DNA of 64,000 nucleotides from the NCBI GenBank assembly GCA_052066835.1, contig JBQHRJ010000005.1. One strand, given 5' to 3'. Below, one piece after another: positions 26,300 to 34,773 of the stretch. The position numbers and the translations under genes were made by a program. Each line of letters opens with the position of its first letter. Position 1 is the stretch's first letter. The DNA comes from UBA2821 sp902763335 (GTDB taxonomy: Bacteria; Bacillota; Clostridia; Lachnospirales; Lachnospiraceae). The notes under the pieces are model-generated. The model did no database searches. It was not told where the DNA came from and worked only from the letters and a program-made list of their open reading frames with translations.

Positions 26300-28771
26300 A
26301 TGAAAGATTTATTTGGAATAAAAAGAAAAAGACTTGAAAAAGAAAAAAAGGAAAGCAGAAGTACAGGAGTATATGTAAGTGATGTTCCGGGTGCAGGTAA
26401 GAGGGATAAGAAAATTAATGGCATCTTGCTTAACGGATTATTAAATGCCGTTATAGTTATCACAACTGTTATGAGTGTGCTGGAATCATTTGAGATAGAG
26501 TATTACAGGGGGATTATGTGCTTTTTTATAGTTGCACTGAGTCTTTTTGCAGCTTCTTTTTATATCAATACAATATTTAAAATAACCGGATATGTATGTG
26601 TCATAGCTGGATTTGTATATGGAATTACGGAGTACACTGCTGTATTAAGAGGCGGTTTTGGTACGATTGCAAACAAATTTATGGAAGTTATAGAGGTTGT
26701 TTTAGACCTTCCGATAGAGAGAAGATATGCTGAATATACATTAAACCGTGAACTTGCAGTTACATTGTGTGCTGTATTTCTAGGAGGAGCTTTTGCACTG
26801 CTTTTTAATATTGTGATAACGGAAACAAAGGGATTTATTATAGTTTTGTTTTTTACATTTCCGTTTGTGCAGCTTGGAATTTATTTTAACAGAAATATTA
26901 ATATTTACGTTTTCATTTTATATATGGCAGCCCTTACGGCATTAATGATATTAAGAACCGGACATTATAAAAATGAGACACGAAAGAAGTCGGGATATAA
27001 TGTAAAACGTAAAAAAAATACCTATGAGTATGATTATATAAGTAATAATGGAAACGGGTTGGCAAGAACGCTGAGAATAATATTTGTATTTGTAATCGTG
27101 GCAATAATCATTTCCGTCATTTATCCAAAAGGAAGATTTGATATAAATAATTCCGGTGATGGAATGAAGGAGAATACAAAAGAATTTGCAAAAAGAGTTT
27201 CGCTTGTCGGATTTTGGGGAATGCTTAACCCAAACGGAAGTGGAAACGGTGGAATAGGACGAAGCAAGCTTGGGCAGGCAGACAGGGTAAGACTTGATTA
27301 TCAGAAAGATTTGGACGTTATAACTGCGGTATTTCCAGAAGAGAAAAATATTTATCTAAGGGCTTACACAGGAACTACATATGAGGACAATAACTGGAAA
27401 TATATTTCTGAAAGCAAACCTTCAAATTATAAACCGCTTGAGGAATACGGACTTACTTCAAATGATGTGGAATCATTAAACGGAGATATATTAAAAAATG
27501 ATACTAACCACCTGTTAGTCAATAAAGAAAAAATGATATATGTATATAACACATTTGCAAATAATCTTTTCAGATATATTCCTGAAAATGTAAAGGATGG
27601 AAACCAGTATTACAATACGGTTGTAAATGATGATGAATTTGTGGGCAAGCTTGACTATGGATATGGAATTAAATGCTGGTATTATAATTTGCGTAATGAT
27701 TTAACACTTGAAGATATGAAAACGTATGCAGAACAGCTTAAAAATGACAATAGTTCCGAAAAAATATATGATATTGAGGAAAAATACAGAGAGTATGTCT
27801 ACAATACCTATCTTGAGGTGCCGGCGGAAAATAAAAAAGTAATTGATGATATTTTAAATGAAAATGGTATCATTGAAGATGACAGTCTTTATAATGTGTA
27901 TAAGATTATTGATTTGTTTGACAATCAGTATGAATATACACTTATGCCGGGAAAAACACCAAGCGGAAAAGATTTTGTAAATTATTTTCTGAAAGAAAGT
28001 AAAAAGGGTTACTGTTCATATTTTGCATCATCAGCCGTGCTTATGTTCCGTGAACTTGGTATTCCTGCCAGATATACAGGCGGGTATATGGTGTCTACCA
28101 CAGACAGTGATTACATGTCAGAAGATATGTACAGTCGTGAAATGGATGAATCTGTGGTCGCAGGTATGAAAAAGGGTGAATATACCGTATATGATATTGA
28201 GGTAAATGACAGTGATGCCCATGCGTGGACAGAAGTTTATATAGACAATCTTGGATGGATACCTGTGGATGTTACGCCGCCATCAGACGATGAGGACACA
28301 TCCAATGACAGCCAGGGAATAGGATTACTGTTAAACAATCTGTTTAACAGTAATACAGTGGAGAGTGTAAAAAATACCGCCATAAATATGGCTGTCATGG
28401 TTATTTTTCTGGGAGCAATATCTGTTGTAGCGGGAGCTGCTGCCATACTTATAATAAAATACAGAAGAAAGATATGTCTTGATATAGATAAAAATTACAG
28501 GTATCTGGTCCGCATAGCAAAAGCAGGCGGTTTAAAATGGAATAACCATGTAGTGCTTGAAAGGCTTGGGGATGAACTGACAGAATATGATATATGCAAT
28601 CAGGAAGACACTGAAAAACTCATAACGATAATAGAAAAAGCAAAATATTCCAATACAGGTGTCTCTGATGATGAAATGAAAAATGTAAATATAATTATAA
28701 ATAAAATAGCAGATAATATTTATGGTAATCTTTCATTTTGGAAAAAAATAAGATATTCATATTTATTTTAA
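26300..28771 (+). CDS. Membrane transglutaminase-like protein (TgpA type)
   Basis: About 823 residues: a charged N terminus, about six membrane helices (about 40-270), a long extracytoplasmic part with a transglutaminase/cysteine protease-like core, another helix (about 700-722) and a cytoplasmic tail of about 100 residues. The catalytic triad is recognisable: Cys in KKGYCSYFASSAVLMFRELGIPARYTGGY, His in DAHAWTEVYI and Asp in WIPVDVTPP. ATG 26300 is chosen because GGAG precedes it by six bases; ATG 26288 is possible. A role in cell-surface peptide crosslinking or cleavage is inferred. Together with MoxR and DUF58 it forms a standard three-gene module. Confidence 0.9.
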   Translation: MKDLFGIKRKRLEKEKKESRSTGVYVSDVPGAGKRDKKINGILLNGLLNAVIVITTVMSVLESFEIEYYRGIMCFFIVALSLFAASFYINTIFKITGYVCVIAGFVYGITEYTAVLRGGFGTIANKFMEVIEVVLDLPIERRYAEYTLNRELAVTLCAVFLGGAFALLFNIVITETKGFIIVLFFTFPFVQLGIYFNRNINIYVFILYMAALTALMILRTGHYKNETRKKSGYNVKRKKNTYEYDYISNNGNGLARTLRIIFVFVIVAIIISVIYPKGRFDINNSGDGMKENTKEFAKRVSLVGFWGMLNPNGSGNGGIGRSKLGQADRVRLDYQKDLDVITAVFPEEKNIYLRAYTGTTYEDNNWKYISESKPSNYKPLEEYGLTSNDVESLNGDILKNDTNHLLVNKEKMIYVYNTFANNLFRYIPENVKDGNQYYNTVVNDDEFVGKLDYGYGIKCWYYNLRNDLTLEDMKTYAEQLKNDNSSEKIYDIEEKYREYVYNTYLEVPAENKKVIDDILNENGIIEDDSLYNVYKIIDLFDNQYEYTLMPGKTPSGKDFVNYFLKESKKGYCSYFASSAVLMFRELGIPARYTGGYMVSTTDSDYMSEDMYSREMDESVVAGMKKGEYTVYDIEVNDSDAHAWTEVYIDNLGWIPVDVTPPSDDEDTSNDSQGIGLLLNNLFNSNTVESVKNTAINMAVMVIFLGAISVVAGAAAILIIKYRRKICLDIDKNYRYLVRIAKAGGLKWNNHVVLERLGDELTEYDICNQEDTEKLITIIEKAKYSNTGVSDDEMKNVNIIINKIADNIYGNLSFWKKIRYSYLF

Positions 28772-28775
28772 AATA

Positions 28776-28808
28776 CACTTGAATTTCAGGTGTGAAATGG
28801 TGTATATT
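28776..28808 (+). promoter_or_regulatory. Possible promoter with overlapping inverted repeat
   Basis: TTGAAT (28779-28784) and TATATT (28803-28808) are 18 bases apart. The -35 overlaps an inverted repeat CACTTGAA-T-TTCAGGTG (28776-28792, one G-T mismatch), which could be an operator. Confidence 0.45.
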
Positions 28809-28842
28809 TATAATATATTATAGTGGAAACGGAGTGATATAT

Positions 28843-29568
28843 ATGGCAATATTTTATGGAATAAATTCAGATTCGGTAAGCACATTGTTTTCCGGTATAA
28901 ATTCATCAACGGGAATGGGAAATTCAAATATTCTTTCTGAGTATTACAGTATTAAAAGCGGAGCATACAAAAAGGCTTTAACAGCATATTATGCTAAGAC
29001 TGATACAGACAGCACAAAGACTTCAGTAAAGAATAATATAAAGGATAAGACAACTTCAACATCTTCTGATTCAACCAAAACACTTACTGCGATAAAGAGT
29101 AGTTCTGATGATTTGAAGAAGACATCAGGTGAACTTGTCACAAAGGGCAAGGATTCAGTGTTTAAGAAATCACAGGAAGATGTATACAAAAAGGTGGAAG
29201 AATTTGCAAACAGCTACAATAAAGTATTAAGCAATGCAAAAGAGTCATCATCATCAAATATAAAGAATACATTATCAAACTTAAAGACATATACATCAGC
29301 AAATAAAAAGATGCTTAATAAAATCGGTGTAAGTATCAGTGATGACGGAAGTTTGTCAGTAGATAAAGAAAAGTTTATGGCAGCTGATATGTCGGATATA
29401 AAATCTGTATTTAACGGTACCGGTTCGTATGCATATTATGTACAGTCAAAGTCAGCAATGATGTCATATTATGCTGAAAATGAAGCATCAAAGGGAAGTA
29501 CATATACCTCAGGCGGAGGATATTCATATAATTATTCTACAGGTGAGATAGTAAATAATTTTGTATAA
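28843..29568 (+). CDS. Stand-alone protein resembling the FliD C-terminal region
   Basis: The 241-residue protein has no signal peptide. It begins MAIFYGINSDSVSTLFSGIN, is Ser/Thr/Lys rich, and is mostly predicted helical (SQEDVYKKVEEFANSYNKVLSNAKES). The segment KIGVSISDDGSLSVDKEKFMAADMSDIKSVF resembles the C-terminal part of flagellar cap protein FliD, where a similar IGI-DDG-L-D-KF pattern precedes the end. No other flagellar genes are in the window. It has its own upstream signals and a terminator after it, so it is a single-gene unit. Function unknown; related stand-alone proteins could act in filament capping or as secreted adhesins. Confidence 0.65.
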   Translation: MAIFYGINSDSVSTLFSGINSSTGMGNSNILSEYYSIKSGAYKKALTAYYAKTDTDSTKTSVKNNIKDKTTSTSSDSTKTLTAIKSSSDDLKKTSGELVTKGKDSVFKKSQEDVYKKVEEFANSYNKVLSNAKESSSSNIKNTLSNLKTYTSANKKMLNKIGVSISDDGSLSVDKEKFMAADMSDIKSVFNGTGSYAYYVQSKSAMMSYYAENEASKGSTYTSGGGYSYNYSTGEIVNNFV

Positions 29569-29583
29569 GATATAAAGATAAGT

Positions 29584-29620
29584 AAAACCATTGGCATGTA
29601 AAAATGTCAATGGTTTTTTA
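29584..29620 (+). terminator. Rho-independent terminator
   Basis: AAAACCATTG (29584-29593) pairs with CAATGGTTTT (29608-29617) and is followed by further T residues, just before the fatty acid operon promoter. Confidence 0.88.
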
Positions 29621-29632
29621 ATAATTTTGTTG

Positions 29633-29661
29633 TTGACAAATTTTATAAATGAATATATACT
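29633..29661 (+). promoter_or_regulatory. Promoter of the fatty acid synthesis operon
   Basis: TTGACA (29633-29638), a 17-base spacer and TATACT (29656-29661) form a strong vegetative promoter 43 bases before acpP. Confidence 0.88.
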
Positions 29662-29675
29662 TTGAACATCAAACT
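29659..29675. promoter_or_regulatory. FabT-like operator at the operon promoter
   Basis: ACTTTGAACATCAAACT contains the perfect inverted repeat TTTGA-N3-TCAAA, the half-site pattern of FabT (MarR family) boxes that control fab genes in streptococci and other Firmicutes. It overlaps the end of the -10 and the transcription start, a position suited to repression. No fabT gene is in the window. Confidence 0.65.
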
Positions 29676-29703
29676 ATTTTACACAAAGAAAGGAATATAT
29701 GAA

Positions 29704-29934
29704 ATGTTAGAAAAATTAAAGAAAATTATTGCAGAACAGTTAAATGTAAGTGAGGATTCAGTTAAACCTGAGACAAGTTTTAAAGATGATCTTGAAGCAG
29801 ACTCTCTTGATCTGTTTGAGGTTGTAATGGGAATTGAGGACGAATATAATGTTGAGATACCTTCAGAAGATTTAGAAAAAATATCTACAGTTGGAGATGT
29901 TATAGATTATTTAAAAGCAAAAGGTGTTGAATAA
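29704..29934 (+). CDS. acpP: Acyl carrier protein
   Basis: The 76-residue acidic protein begins MLEKLKKIIAEQLNVSEDSVKPETSF and has the phosphopantetheine site DLEADSLDLFEVVMGIEDEY (Ser is the attachment residue). It carries growing acyl chains in type II fatty acid synthesis. ATG 29704 has AAAGGA nine bases upstream; the 14 codons before it overlap the FabT-like box and are not translated. It is the first gene of the fab-acc operon. Confidence 0.96.
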   Translation: MLEKLKKIIAEQLNVSEDSVKPETSFKDDLEADSLDLFEVVMGIEDEYNVEIPSEDLEKISTVGDVIDYLKAKGVE

Positions 29935-29939
29935 GACTT

Positions 29940-30875
29940 ATGAAGACAAAGATAACAGAACTGTTAAATATAAAATATCCCATTATACAGGGTGGTATGG
30001 CATGGGTTGCAGAACATAATCTGGCAGGTGCTGTATCAAAGGCAGGAGGACTTGGAATTATAGCAGGTGCCAATGCTCCGGCAGATGTTATACGAAATGA
30101 GATACGTATGGCAAGAGAGATAACCGGTAATCCGATAGGGGTAAATGTGATGCTTATAAGTCCGTATGCTGATGAAGTTGCAAAAGTGGTTGTTGAAGAA
30201 AAAATATCTGTAGTCACTACAGGTGCCGGAAGTCCGGAGAAATATATAAATATGTGGAAGGATGCGAGAATAAAGATTATACCGGTTGTTGCATCGGTTG
30301 CCCTTGCAAAGAGAATGGAACGATGCGGAGCTTCAGCAGTAATTGCGGAAGGATGTGAGTCTGGCGGACACATCGGGAAAGAGACTACGATGTCGCTTGT
30401 TCCACAGGTTGTGGATGCAGTTGATATTCCGGTAATTGCAGCAGGTGGAATTGCTGACGGAAGAGGTGTTGCAGCAGCATTTATGCTGGGAGCACAGGCC
30501 GTACAGATGGGTACAAGGTTTTTGGTGGCAGATGAATCCATTGTGCATGACAATTATAAAAATAAAGTCATAAAGGCAAAGGATATAGACACTGAAGTTA
30601 CCGGTATGAGTCATGGTCATCCTGTAAGACAGCTTAGAAATAAAATGACAAGAGAGTACTCAAAGCTTGAAAGGGATGGAGCTTCCTTCGACGAGCTTGA
30701 ACATCTTACTCTGGGGGCACTCAGAAAGGCTGTTATAGATGGAGATGTGGATGACGGAACAATGATGGCAGGTCAGATTGCGGGGCTTGTATCAAAAAAA
30801 CAGAGTTGTGAAGAAATCATAAACGAAATCATGAATGAGACAAAGGAACTTTTAGGAGATAAATATTATGCATAA
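29940..30875 (+). CDS. fabK: Enoyl-ACP reductase II (FMN-dependent)
   Basis: The 311-residue TIM-barrel flavoprotein has KYPIIQGGMAWVAEHNLAGAVSKAGGLGIIAG, ITGNPIGVNVMLISP, VIAEGCESGGHIGKETTMSLVPQV and IAAGGIADGRGVAAAFMLGAQAVQMGTRFL, all typical of FabK. It performs the last reduction in each elongation cycle using NAD(P)H and FMN, and replaces FabI, which makes the pathway triclosan tolerant. It starts five bases after acpP. A close relative, nitronate monooxygenase, is excluded by operon context. Confidence 0.95.
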   Translation: MKTKITELLNIKYPIIQGGMAWVAEHNLAGAVSKAGGLGIIAGANAPADVIRNEIRMAREITGNPIGVNVMLISPYADEVAKVVVEEKISVVTTGAGSPEKYINMWKDARIKIIPVVASVALAKRMERCGASAVIAEGCESGGHIGKETTMSLVPQVVDAVDIPVIAAGGIADGRGVAAAFMLGAQAVQMGTRFLVADESIVHDNYKNKVIKAKDIDTEVTGMSHGHPVRQLRNKMTREYSKLERDGASFDELEHLTLGALRKAVIDGDVDDGTMMAGQIAGLVSKKQSCEEIINEIMNETKELLGDKYYA

Positions 30876-30888
30876 TTTTTGCGTAAAT

Positions 30889-30905
30889 ACTTTGAAATTC
30901 AAAAT
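30889..30905. promoter_or_regulatory. Second FabT-like operator, before fabD
   Basis: ACTTTGAAATTCAAAAT has the same TTTGA-N3-TCAAA inverted repeat and the same flanking AC...T as the site at the operon promoter. It lies in the 55-base gap between fabK and fabD. No good -35/-10 pair accompanies it, so it may act as a roadblock or serve a weak internal promoter. Confidence 0.55.
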
Positions 30906-30930
30906 ATATATGAAAGGCATGGTGTAACTG

Positions 30931-31857
30931 ATGGGTATTGCATTTGTATTTCCGGGACAGGGTGTTCAGAAGTCCGGAATGACACTGGATTTTTACGAAA
31001 AATCAGATGAAAGTAAAAAGATATTTGATATAGCTGAGAAAAATTTGGATTTTGATATTAAGAAGGTCTGTTTTACAGATAATCGTGAAATAGACATTAC
31101 AGAATATACACAGGCGGCATTGCTGACAGCCTGTATATCCATGTACAGTGAGTTGAAAAAATATAATATTAATCCGGATGTATGTGGGGGACTCAGTCTT
31201 GGAGAGTATGCGGCAATGGTAGTGGCAGGTGTTATGGAGTTTGGTGATGCTGTCAGAGCTGTAAGAAAAAGAGGAATTCTTATGCAAAATGCGGTACCGT
31301 TAGGTGCAGGAGCTATGTCAGCTGTATTGGGACTTGATAATACAACGGTTGAAAACATATGCAATGATATAGACGGAGTAGGTATTGCAAATTATAACTG
31401 CCCCGGACAGGTGGTTATCACAGGCATACCTCATGCGATAAAAGTTGCATCTGAAAGGTTATCAGAGGCAGGAGCTAAAAGAATACTCCCATTAAATGTA
31501 AGCGGACCTTTTCATTCATTTATGCTAAAGGGAGCTGGGGATGAACTTGAGTCATACCTTGCTGATATAACCATAAATAAACCGGTTATTCCGTATGTAA
31601 CAAATGTTACGGCTGAATATGTCACAGACAATGCACATATCAGGGAATTACTAGGAAAACAGGTACATTCTCCGGTTAAGTGGCAGCATAGCGTGGAAAA
31701 AATGATAAATAATGGTGTTGATACATTTGTGGAGATAGGTCCGGGCAGAACTATATCGGGCTTCATAAGAAAGATTAATTCAAATGTAAAAGTATATAAT
31801 ATTCAGAAATTTGAAGATGTAAAAAAGGTTGTAGAAGCCCTGAAAGGAGATAAGTAA
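30931..31857 (+). CDS. fabD: Malonyl-CoA-ACP transacylase
   Basis: The 308-residue product has the family start IAFVFPGQGVQKSGM, the nucleophile motif GLSLGEYAAMV and catalytic His in SGPFHSFMLKGAG, plus FVEIGPGRTISGFI at the C terminus. It loads malonyl groups onto AcpP. It starts after a 55-base gap containing a FabT-like box and ends two bases before the fabG start. Confidence 0.96.
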   Translation: MGIAFVFPGQGVQKSGMTLDFYEKSDESKKIFDIAEKNLDFDIKKVCFTDNREIDITEYTQAALLTACISMYSELKKYNINPDVCGGLSLGEYAAMVVAGVMEFGDAVRAVRKRGILMQNAVPLGAGAMSAVLGLDNTTVENICNDIDGVGIANYNCPGQVVITGIPHAIKVASERLSEAGAKRILPLNVSGPFHSFMLKGAGDELESYLADITINKPVIPYVTNVTAEYVTDNAHIRELLGKQVHSPVKWQHSVEKMINNGVDTFVEIGPGRTISGFIRKINSNVKVYNIQKFEDVKKVVEALKGDK

Positions 31858-31858
31858 A

Positions 31859-32599
31859 TTGCAGGAGATGAAAACAGCACTGGTGACGGGAGCAGGGCGC
31901 GGAATAGGGAGTGAGATAACTAAAAATCTGGCAGAATCAGGATTTTACGTTATAGTTAATTATAATGGTTCAAGAGAAAATGCAGAAAATGTCGTAAATG
32001 AAATAATTTCATCCGGAGGCAGGGCGAAAGCTGTGCAGTGTAATGTTTCTGATACTGATGCTGTAGCAAAAATGACCGATGATATCAAAAGTGAATTTGG
32101 AACAATTGATGTTCTTGTAAATAATGCAGGCATAGTTAAAGATAATCTGATTGTAAGAATGACTGAAAAAGATTTTGATGATGTGATAAGTACAAATCTT
32201 AAGGGAACATTTAATACGATAAAGCATGTTTCTAAGGCCATGATAAAACAGAGACATGGAAGAATAGTAAATATTTCCAGTGTTGTGGGAATTGTGGGGA
32301 ATGCAGGACAGGCTAATTATGCTGCATCAAAAGCCGGAATAATAGGACTTACAAAGTCAGCTGCCAAAGAACTTGCCGGCAGAAATATAACAGTAAATGC
32401 TGTTGCACCGGGATTTATCACAACGGAAATGACTGATAAACTTAGTGATGAAGTGAAAGAGCAGATGATGGCAGCTATTCCCTTAAAGAGGCTTGGAACT
32501 ACAAAAGATATTGCAGATGCCGTGGCATTTCTTGTGTCTGATAATGCTTCTTATATAACGGGACAGGTTATAGAGGTTAACGGTGGAATGAATATGTAG
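31859..32599 (+). CDS. fabG: 3-oxoacyl-ACP reductase
   Basis: A 246-residue short-chain dehydrogenase with TGAGRGIGSEI for NADPH binding, NNAGIVKDNL, and the catalytic Ser and Tyr-Lys in NISSVVGIVGNAGQANYAASKAG. The start is TTG 31859: AAAGGAGA at 31843-31850 is correctly spaced for it, while ATG 31868 has a GGAG directly against it. FabG reduces the beta-keto intermediate in each elongation cycle. It is the third step in the fab gene order here. Confidence 0.95.
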   Translation: MQEMKTALVTGAGRGIGSEITKNLAESGFYVIVNYNGSRENAENVVNEIISSGGRAKAVQCNVSDTDAVAKMTDDIKSEFGTIDVLVNNAGIVKDNLIVRMTEKDFDDVISTNLKGTFNTIKHVSKAMIKQRHGRIVNISSVVGIVGNAGQANYAASKAGIIGLTKSAAKELAGRNITVNAVAPGFITTEMTDKLSDEVKEQMMAAIPLKRLGTTKDIADAVAFLVSDNASYITGQVIEVNGGMNM

Positions 32600-32621
32600 A
32601 CTGACAGAATGGAGAATTGCG

Positions 32622-33857
32622 TTGAGAAGAGTAGTAGTAACCGGAATGGGGGCAATAACCCCGTTAGGAAATAATGTAAATGATTTTTGGAATGGTATAA
32701 AAAATGAAAATGTAGGTATAGATAAAATTACTAAATTTGATACAGAAAATTTCAGGGTTAAACTGGCAGCAGAAGTAAAGAATTATTCACCTGATGAATG
32801 TATGGATTTTAAGTCGGCAAAAAGAATGGCACTCTTTTGTCAATATGCGGTTTCAGCTGCAATTGAAGCATTGAAAGACGCAGATATTAACATGAAAAAA
32901 GAAGATGCCTATCGTGTAGGAGTTTCTGTAGGAAGTGGAGTTGGATGCTTACAGAGTGTAGAAAAAGAGACCTATACTTTATTTAACAGGGGACAGGGAA
33001 GAATAAATCCACTGTTTGTACCTATGATGATTACTAATATGGCAGCTGGAAATATTTCTATACAGACGGGTGCGAAGGGGAAAAGTATAAATGTTGTTAC
33101 AGCGTGTGCCACAGGTACCAACTCTATCGGAGAGGCATACAGAACCATACAATATGGTGACGCAGATGTAATGATAGCCGGTGGAACGGAAGCGGCAGTC
33201 ACACAGATAGGTATAGGTGGATTTATGGCACTAAAAGCATTGTCAACATCAGATAATCCATTAAGAGCATCCATTCCGTTTGACAGGGACAGAGGCGGAT
33301 TTGTAATGGGAGAGGGTGCAGGTATAGTTATTCTTGAGGAACTTGAACATGCAAAGAGAAGGGGGGCTAAAATACTTGCTGAGGTAGCAGGGTATGGTAA
33401 CAGCTCTGATGCATATCATATAACATCTCCGGCAGAGGATGGTTCAGGTGCGGCAAGGGCTATGGAAAATGCCGTTAATGATGCGGGGATAAAAAAGGAA
33501 GATGTTTTTTATATAAATTCACACGGAACAGGTACCCATTTAAATGACCTGTTTGAAACAAGGGCAATAAAACTCGCATTTGGAAAGCATGCCGGAGATA
33601 TGTATATCAACTCTACAAAATCTATGATAGGACATATGTTAGGGGCAGCGGGAGCTGTGGAATTTATTACATGTGTTAAGGAAATAAATGAGGGATATAT
33701 ACATAAGACTGTTGGTCTTGAAAATCCGGATGAAGAACTTGATTTAAATTATGTTAAAGACAAAGCTATAAATATTGATGTTAATTATGCGTTAACCAAT
33801 TCACTGGGATTTGGAGGACATAATTCAAGTTTGCTTGTAAAGAAATATGTTGAATAA
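32622..33857 (+). CDS. fabF: 3-oxoacyl-ACP synthase II (KAS II)
   Basis: The 411-residue condensing enzyme begins RRVVVTGMGAITPLGNNVNDFW and has the Cys-His-His triad: VVTACATGTNSIGEAYR, NSHGTGTHLNDLFE and STKSMIGHMLGAAGAVE. The C terminus NSLGFGGHNSSLLVKK is typical. It elongates acyl-ACP with malonyl-ACP. The start is TTG 32622 with GGAG seven bases upstream. No fabH (initiating KAS III) is in this operon, so priming must be encoded elsewhere. Confidence 0.96.
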   Translation: MRRVVVTGMGAITPLGNNVNDFWNGIKNENVGIDKITKFDTENFRVKLAAEVKNYSPDECMDFKSAKRMALFCQYAVSAAIEALKDADINMKKEDAYRVGVSVGSGVGCLQSVEKETYTLFNRGQGRINPLFVPMMITNMAAGNISIQTGAKGKSINVVTACATGTNSIGEAYRTIQYGDADVMIAGGTEAAVTQIGIGGFMALKALSTSDNPLRASIPFDRDRGGFVMGEGAGIVILEELEHAKRRGAKILAEVAGYGNSSDAYHITSPAEDGSGAARAMENAVNDAGIKKEDVFYINSHGTGTHLNDLFETRAIKLAFGKHAGDMYINSTKSMIGHMLGAAGAVEFITCVKEINEGYIHKTVGLENPDEELDLNYVKDKAINIDVNYALTNSLGFGGHNSSLLVKKYVE

Positions 33858-33886
33858 ATGAAATAGATACAGAAATGAGGAATAAT

Positions 33887-34327
33887 ATGGAGTATCAGCA
33901 GATTATAGATATTATAAAAGCTGTTTTAGGTTCAAAGCTTACATATTTTGAACTTGATCAGGGTGAAACTTATTTAAAGATGAAAAAACAGAGAAAGAAT
34001 GTATTATCACGAAATCCAGTTGGAGAAATATTACTGGATAAAGATGATAAAGCAGAGTTGTTTCAGACTGAAGGCATGGAAGAAGAAAAAGGAACGATTA
34101 TAAAGTCACCTCTTGTAGGAACATTTTATGCCGCAGCTTCACCCGAGGATGAAGCGTTTGTAAAAGAGGGGGATTCAATTGCTAAAGGGCAGGTTCTTGG
34201 AATAATAGAAGCCATGAAACTTATGAATGAGATAGAGAGTGATTATTCAGGAACCATTATAAAAGTATTGGTTAAAAATGGAGATATGGTTGAGTATGGA
34301 GAACCGCTTTTTGTAGTGAAGGAGTAA
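33887..34327 (+). CDS. accB: Biotin carboxyl carrier protein of acetyl-CoA carboxylase
   Basis: About 146 residues: an N-terminal segment (MEYQQIIDIIKAVLGSKLTYFEL), a linker, and a C-terminal biotinyl domain with the biotin-Lys motif EAMKLMNEIE. Upstream of it is IIKSPLVGTFYAAASPEDEAFVKEGD. The biotinylated lysine carries CO2 between AccC and AccDA. ATG 33887 is six bases after ATGAGG; ATG 33875 is less likely. It is inserted between fabF and fabZ, a usual clostridial order. Confidence 0.94.
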   Translation: MEYQQIIDIIKAVLGSKLTYFELDQGETYLKMKKQRKNVLSRNPVGEILLDKDDKAELFQTEGMEEEKGTIIKSPLVGTFYAAASPEDEAFVKEGDSIAKGQVLGIIEAMKLMNEIESDYSGTIIKVLVKNGDMVEYGEPLFVVKE

Positions 34328-34331
34328 TAGT

Positions 34332-34754
34332 ATGTTAGGTATTAAAGAGATTGAAAATATAATCCCACATCGTCATCCTTTTCTTCTGATTGACAGGATA
34401 GATGAGGTGGAGGCAGGAAAAAAAGCTGTGGGTGTAAAAAATTTTACATATGATGAATGGTTTTTTGAAGGACATTTTCCGGGACAGCCTGTTGTACCGG
34501 GGGTGCTTGTGATAGAGGCACTTGCACAGGTTGGTGCAGTTGCCATTTTAAGTCTTGATGAGAATAAGGGAAAGACTCCTTTTTTTGGTGGGATATCAAA
34601 GGCGAGATTTAAACAGAAAATTATTCCGGGAGACAGTGTACGGTTGGAGTGTGAAATAATTAAAACGAAGGGACCGATAGGTACGGGTATGGGTGTAGCT
34701 TATGTAAATAATAAGCCGGCAGTTACTGCAGAGATTACGTTTGCCATCGGATAA
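34332..34754 (+). CDS. fabZ: 3-hydroxyacyl-ACP dehydratase
   Basis: The 140-residue hot-dog-fold enzyme has IIPHRHPFLLIDRIDEV with catalytic His and GHFPGQPVVPGVLVIEALAQVGAV with catalytic Glu. It dehydrates beta-hydroxyacyl-ACP. AAGGAG lies just before ATG 34332, four bases after the accB stop. No second dehydratase or isomerase is present in this operon. Confidence 0.95.
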   Translation: MLGIKEIENIIPHRHPFLLIDRIDEVEAGKKAVGVKNFTYDEWFFEGHFPGQPVVPGVLVIEALAQVGAVAILSLDENKGKTPFFGGISKARFKQKIIPGDSVRLECEIIKTKGPIGTGMGVAYVNNKPAVTAEITFAIG

Positions 34755-34773
34755 TGTCAGAAAGGAATTTGGT

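Noticed and set aside
29900..30553. Minus-strand frame of 217 codons
   Set aside because: Antisense shadow of fabK; the plus-strand FabK motifs are complete.
30889..30905. FapR rather than FabT as the regulator of the fab operon
   Set aside because: The sites show TTTGA-N3-TCAAA symmetry rather than the FapR pattern with TTAGTACC half-sites.
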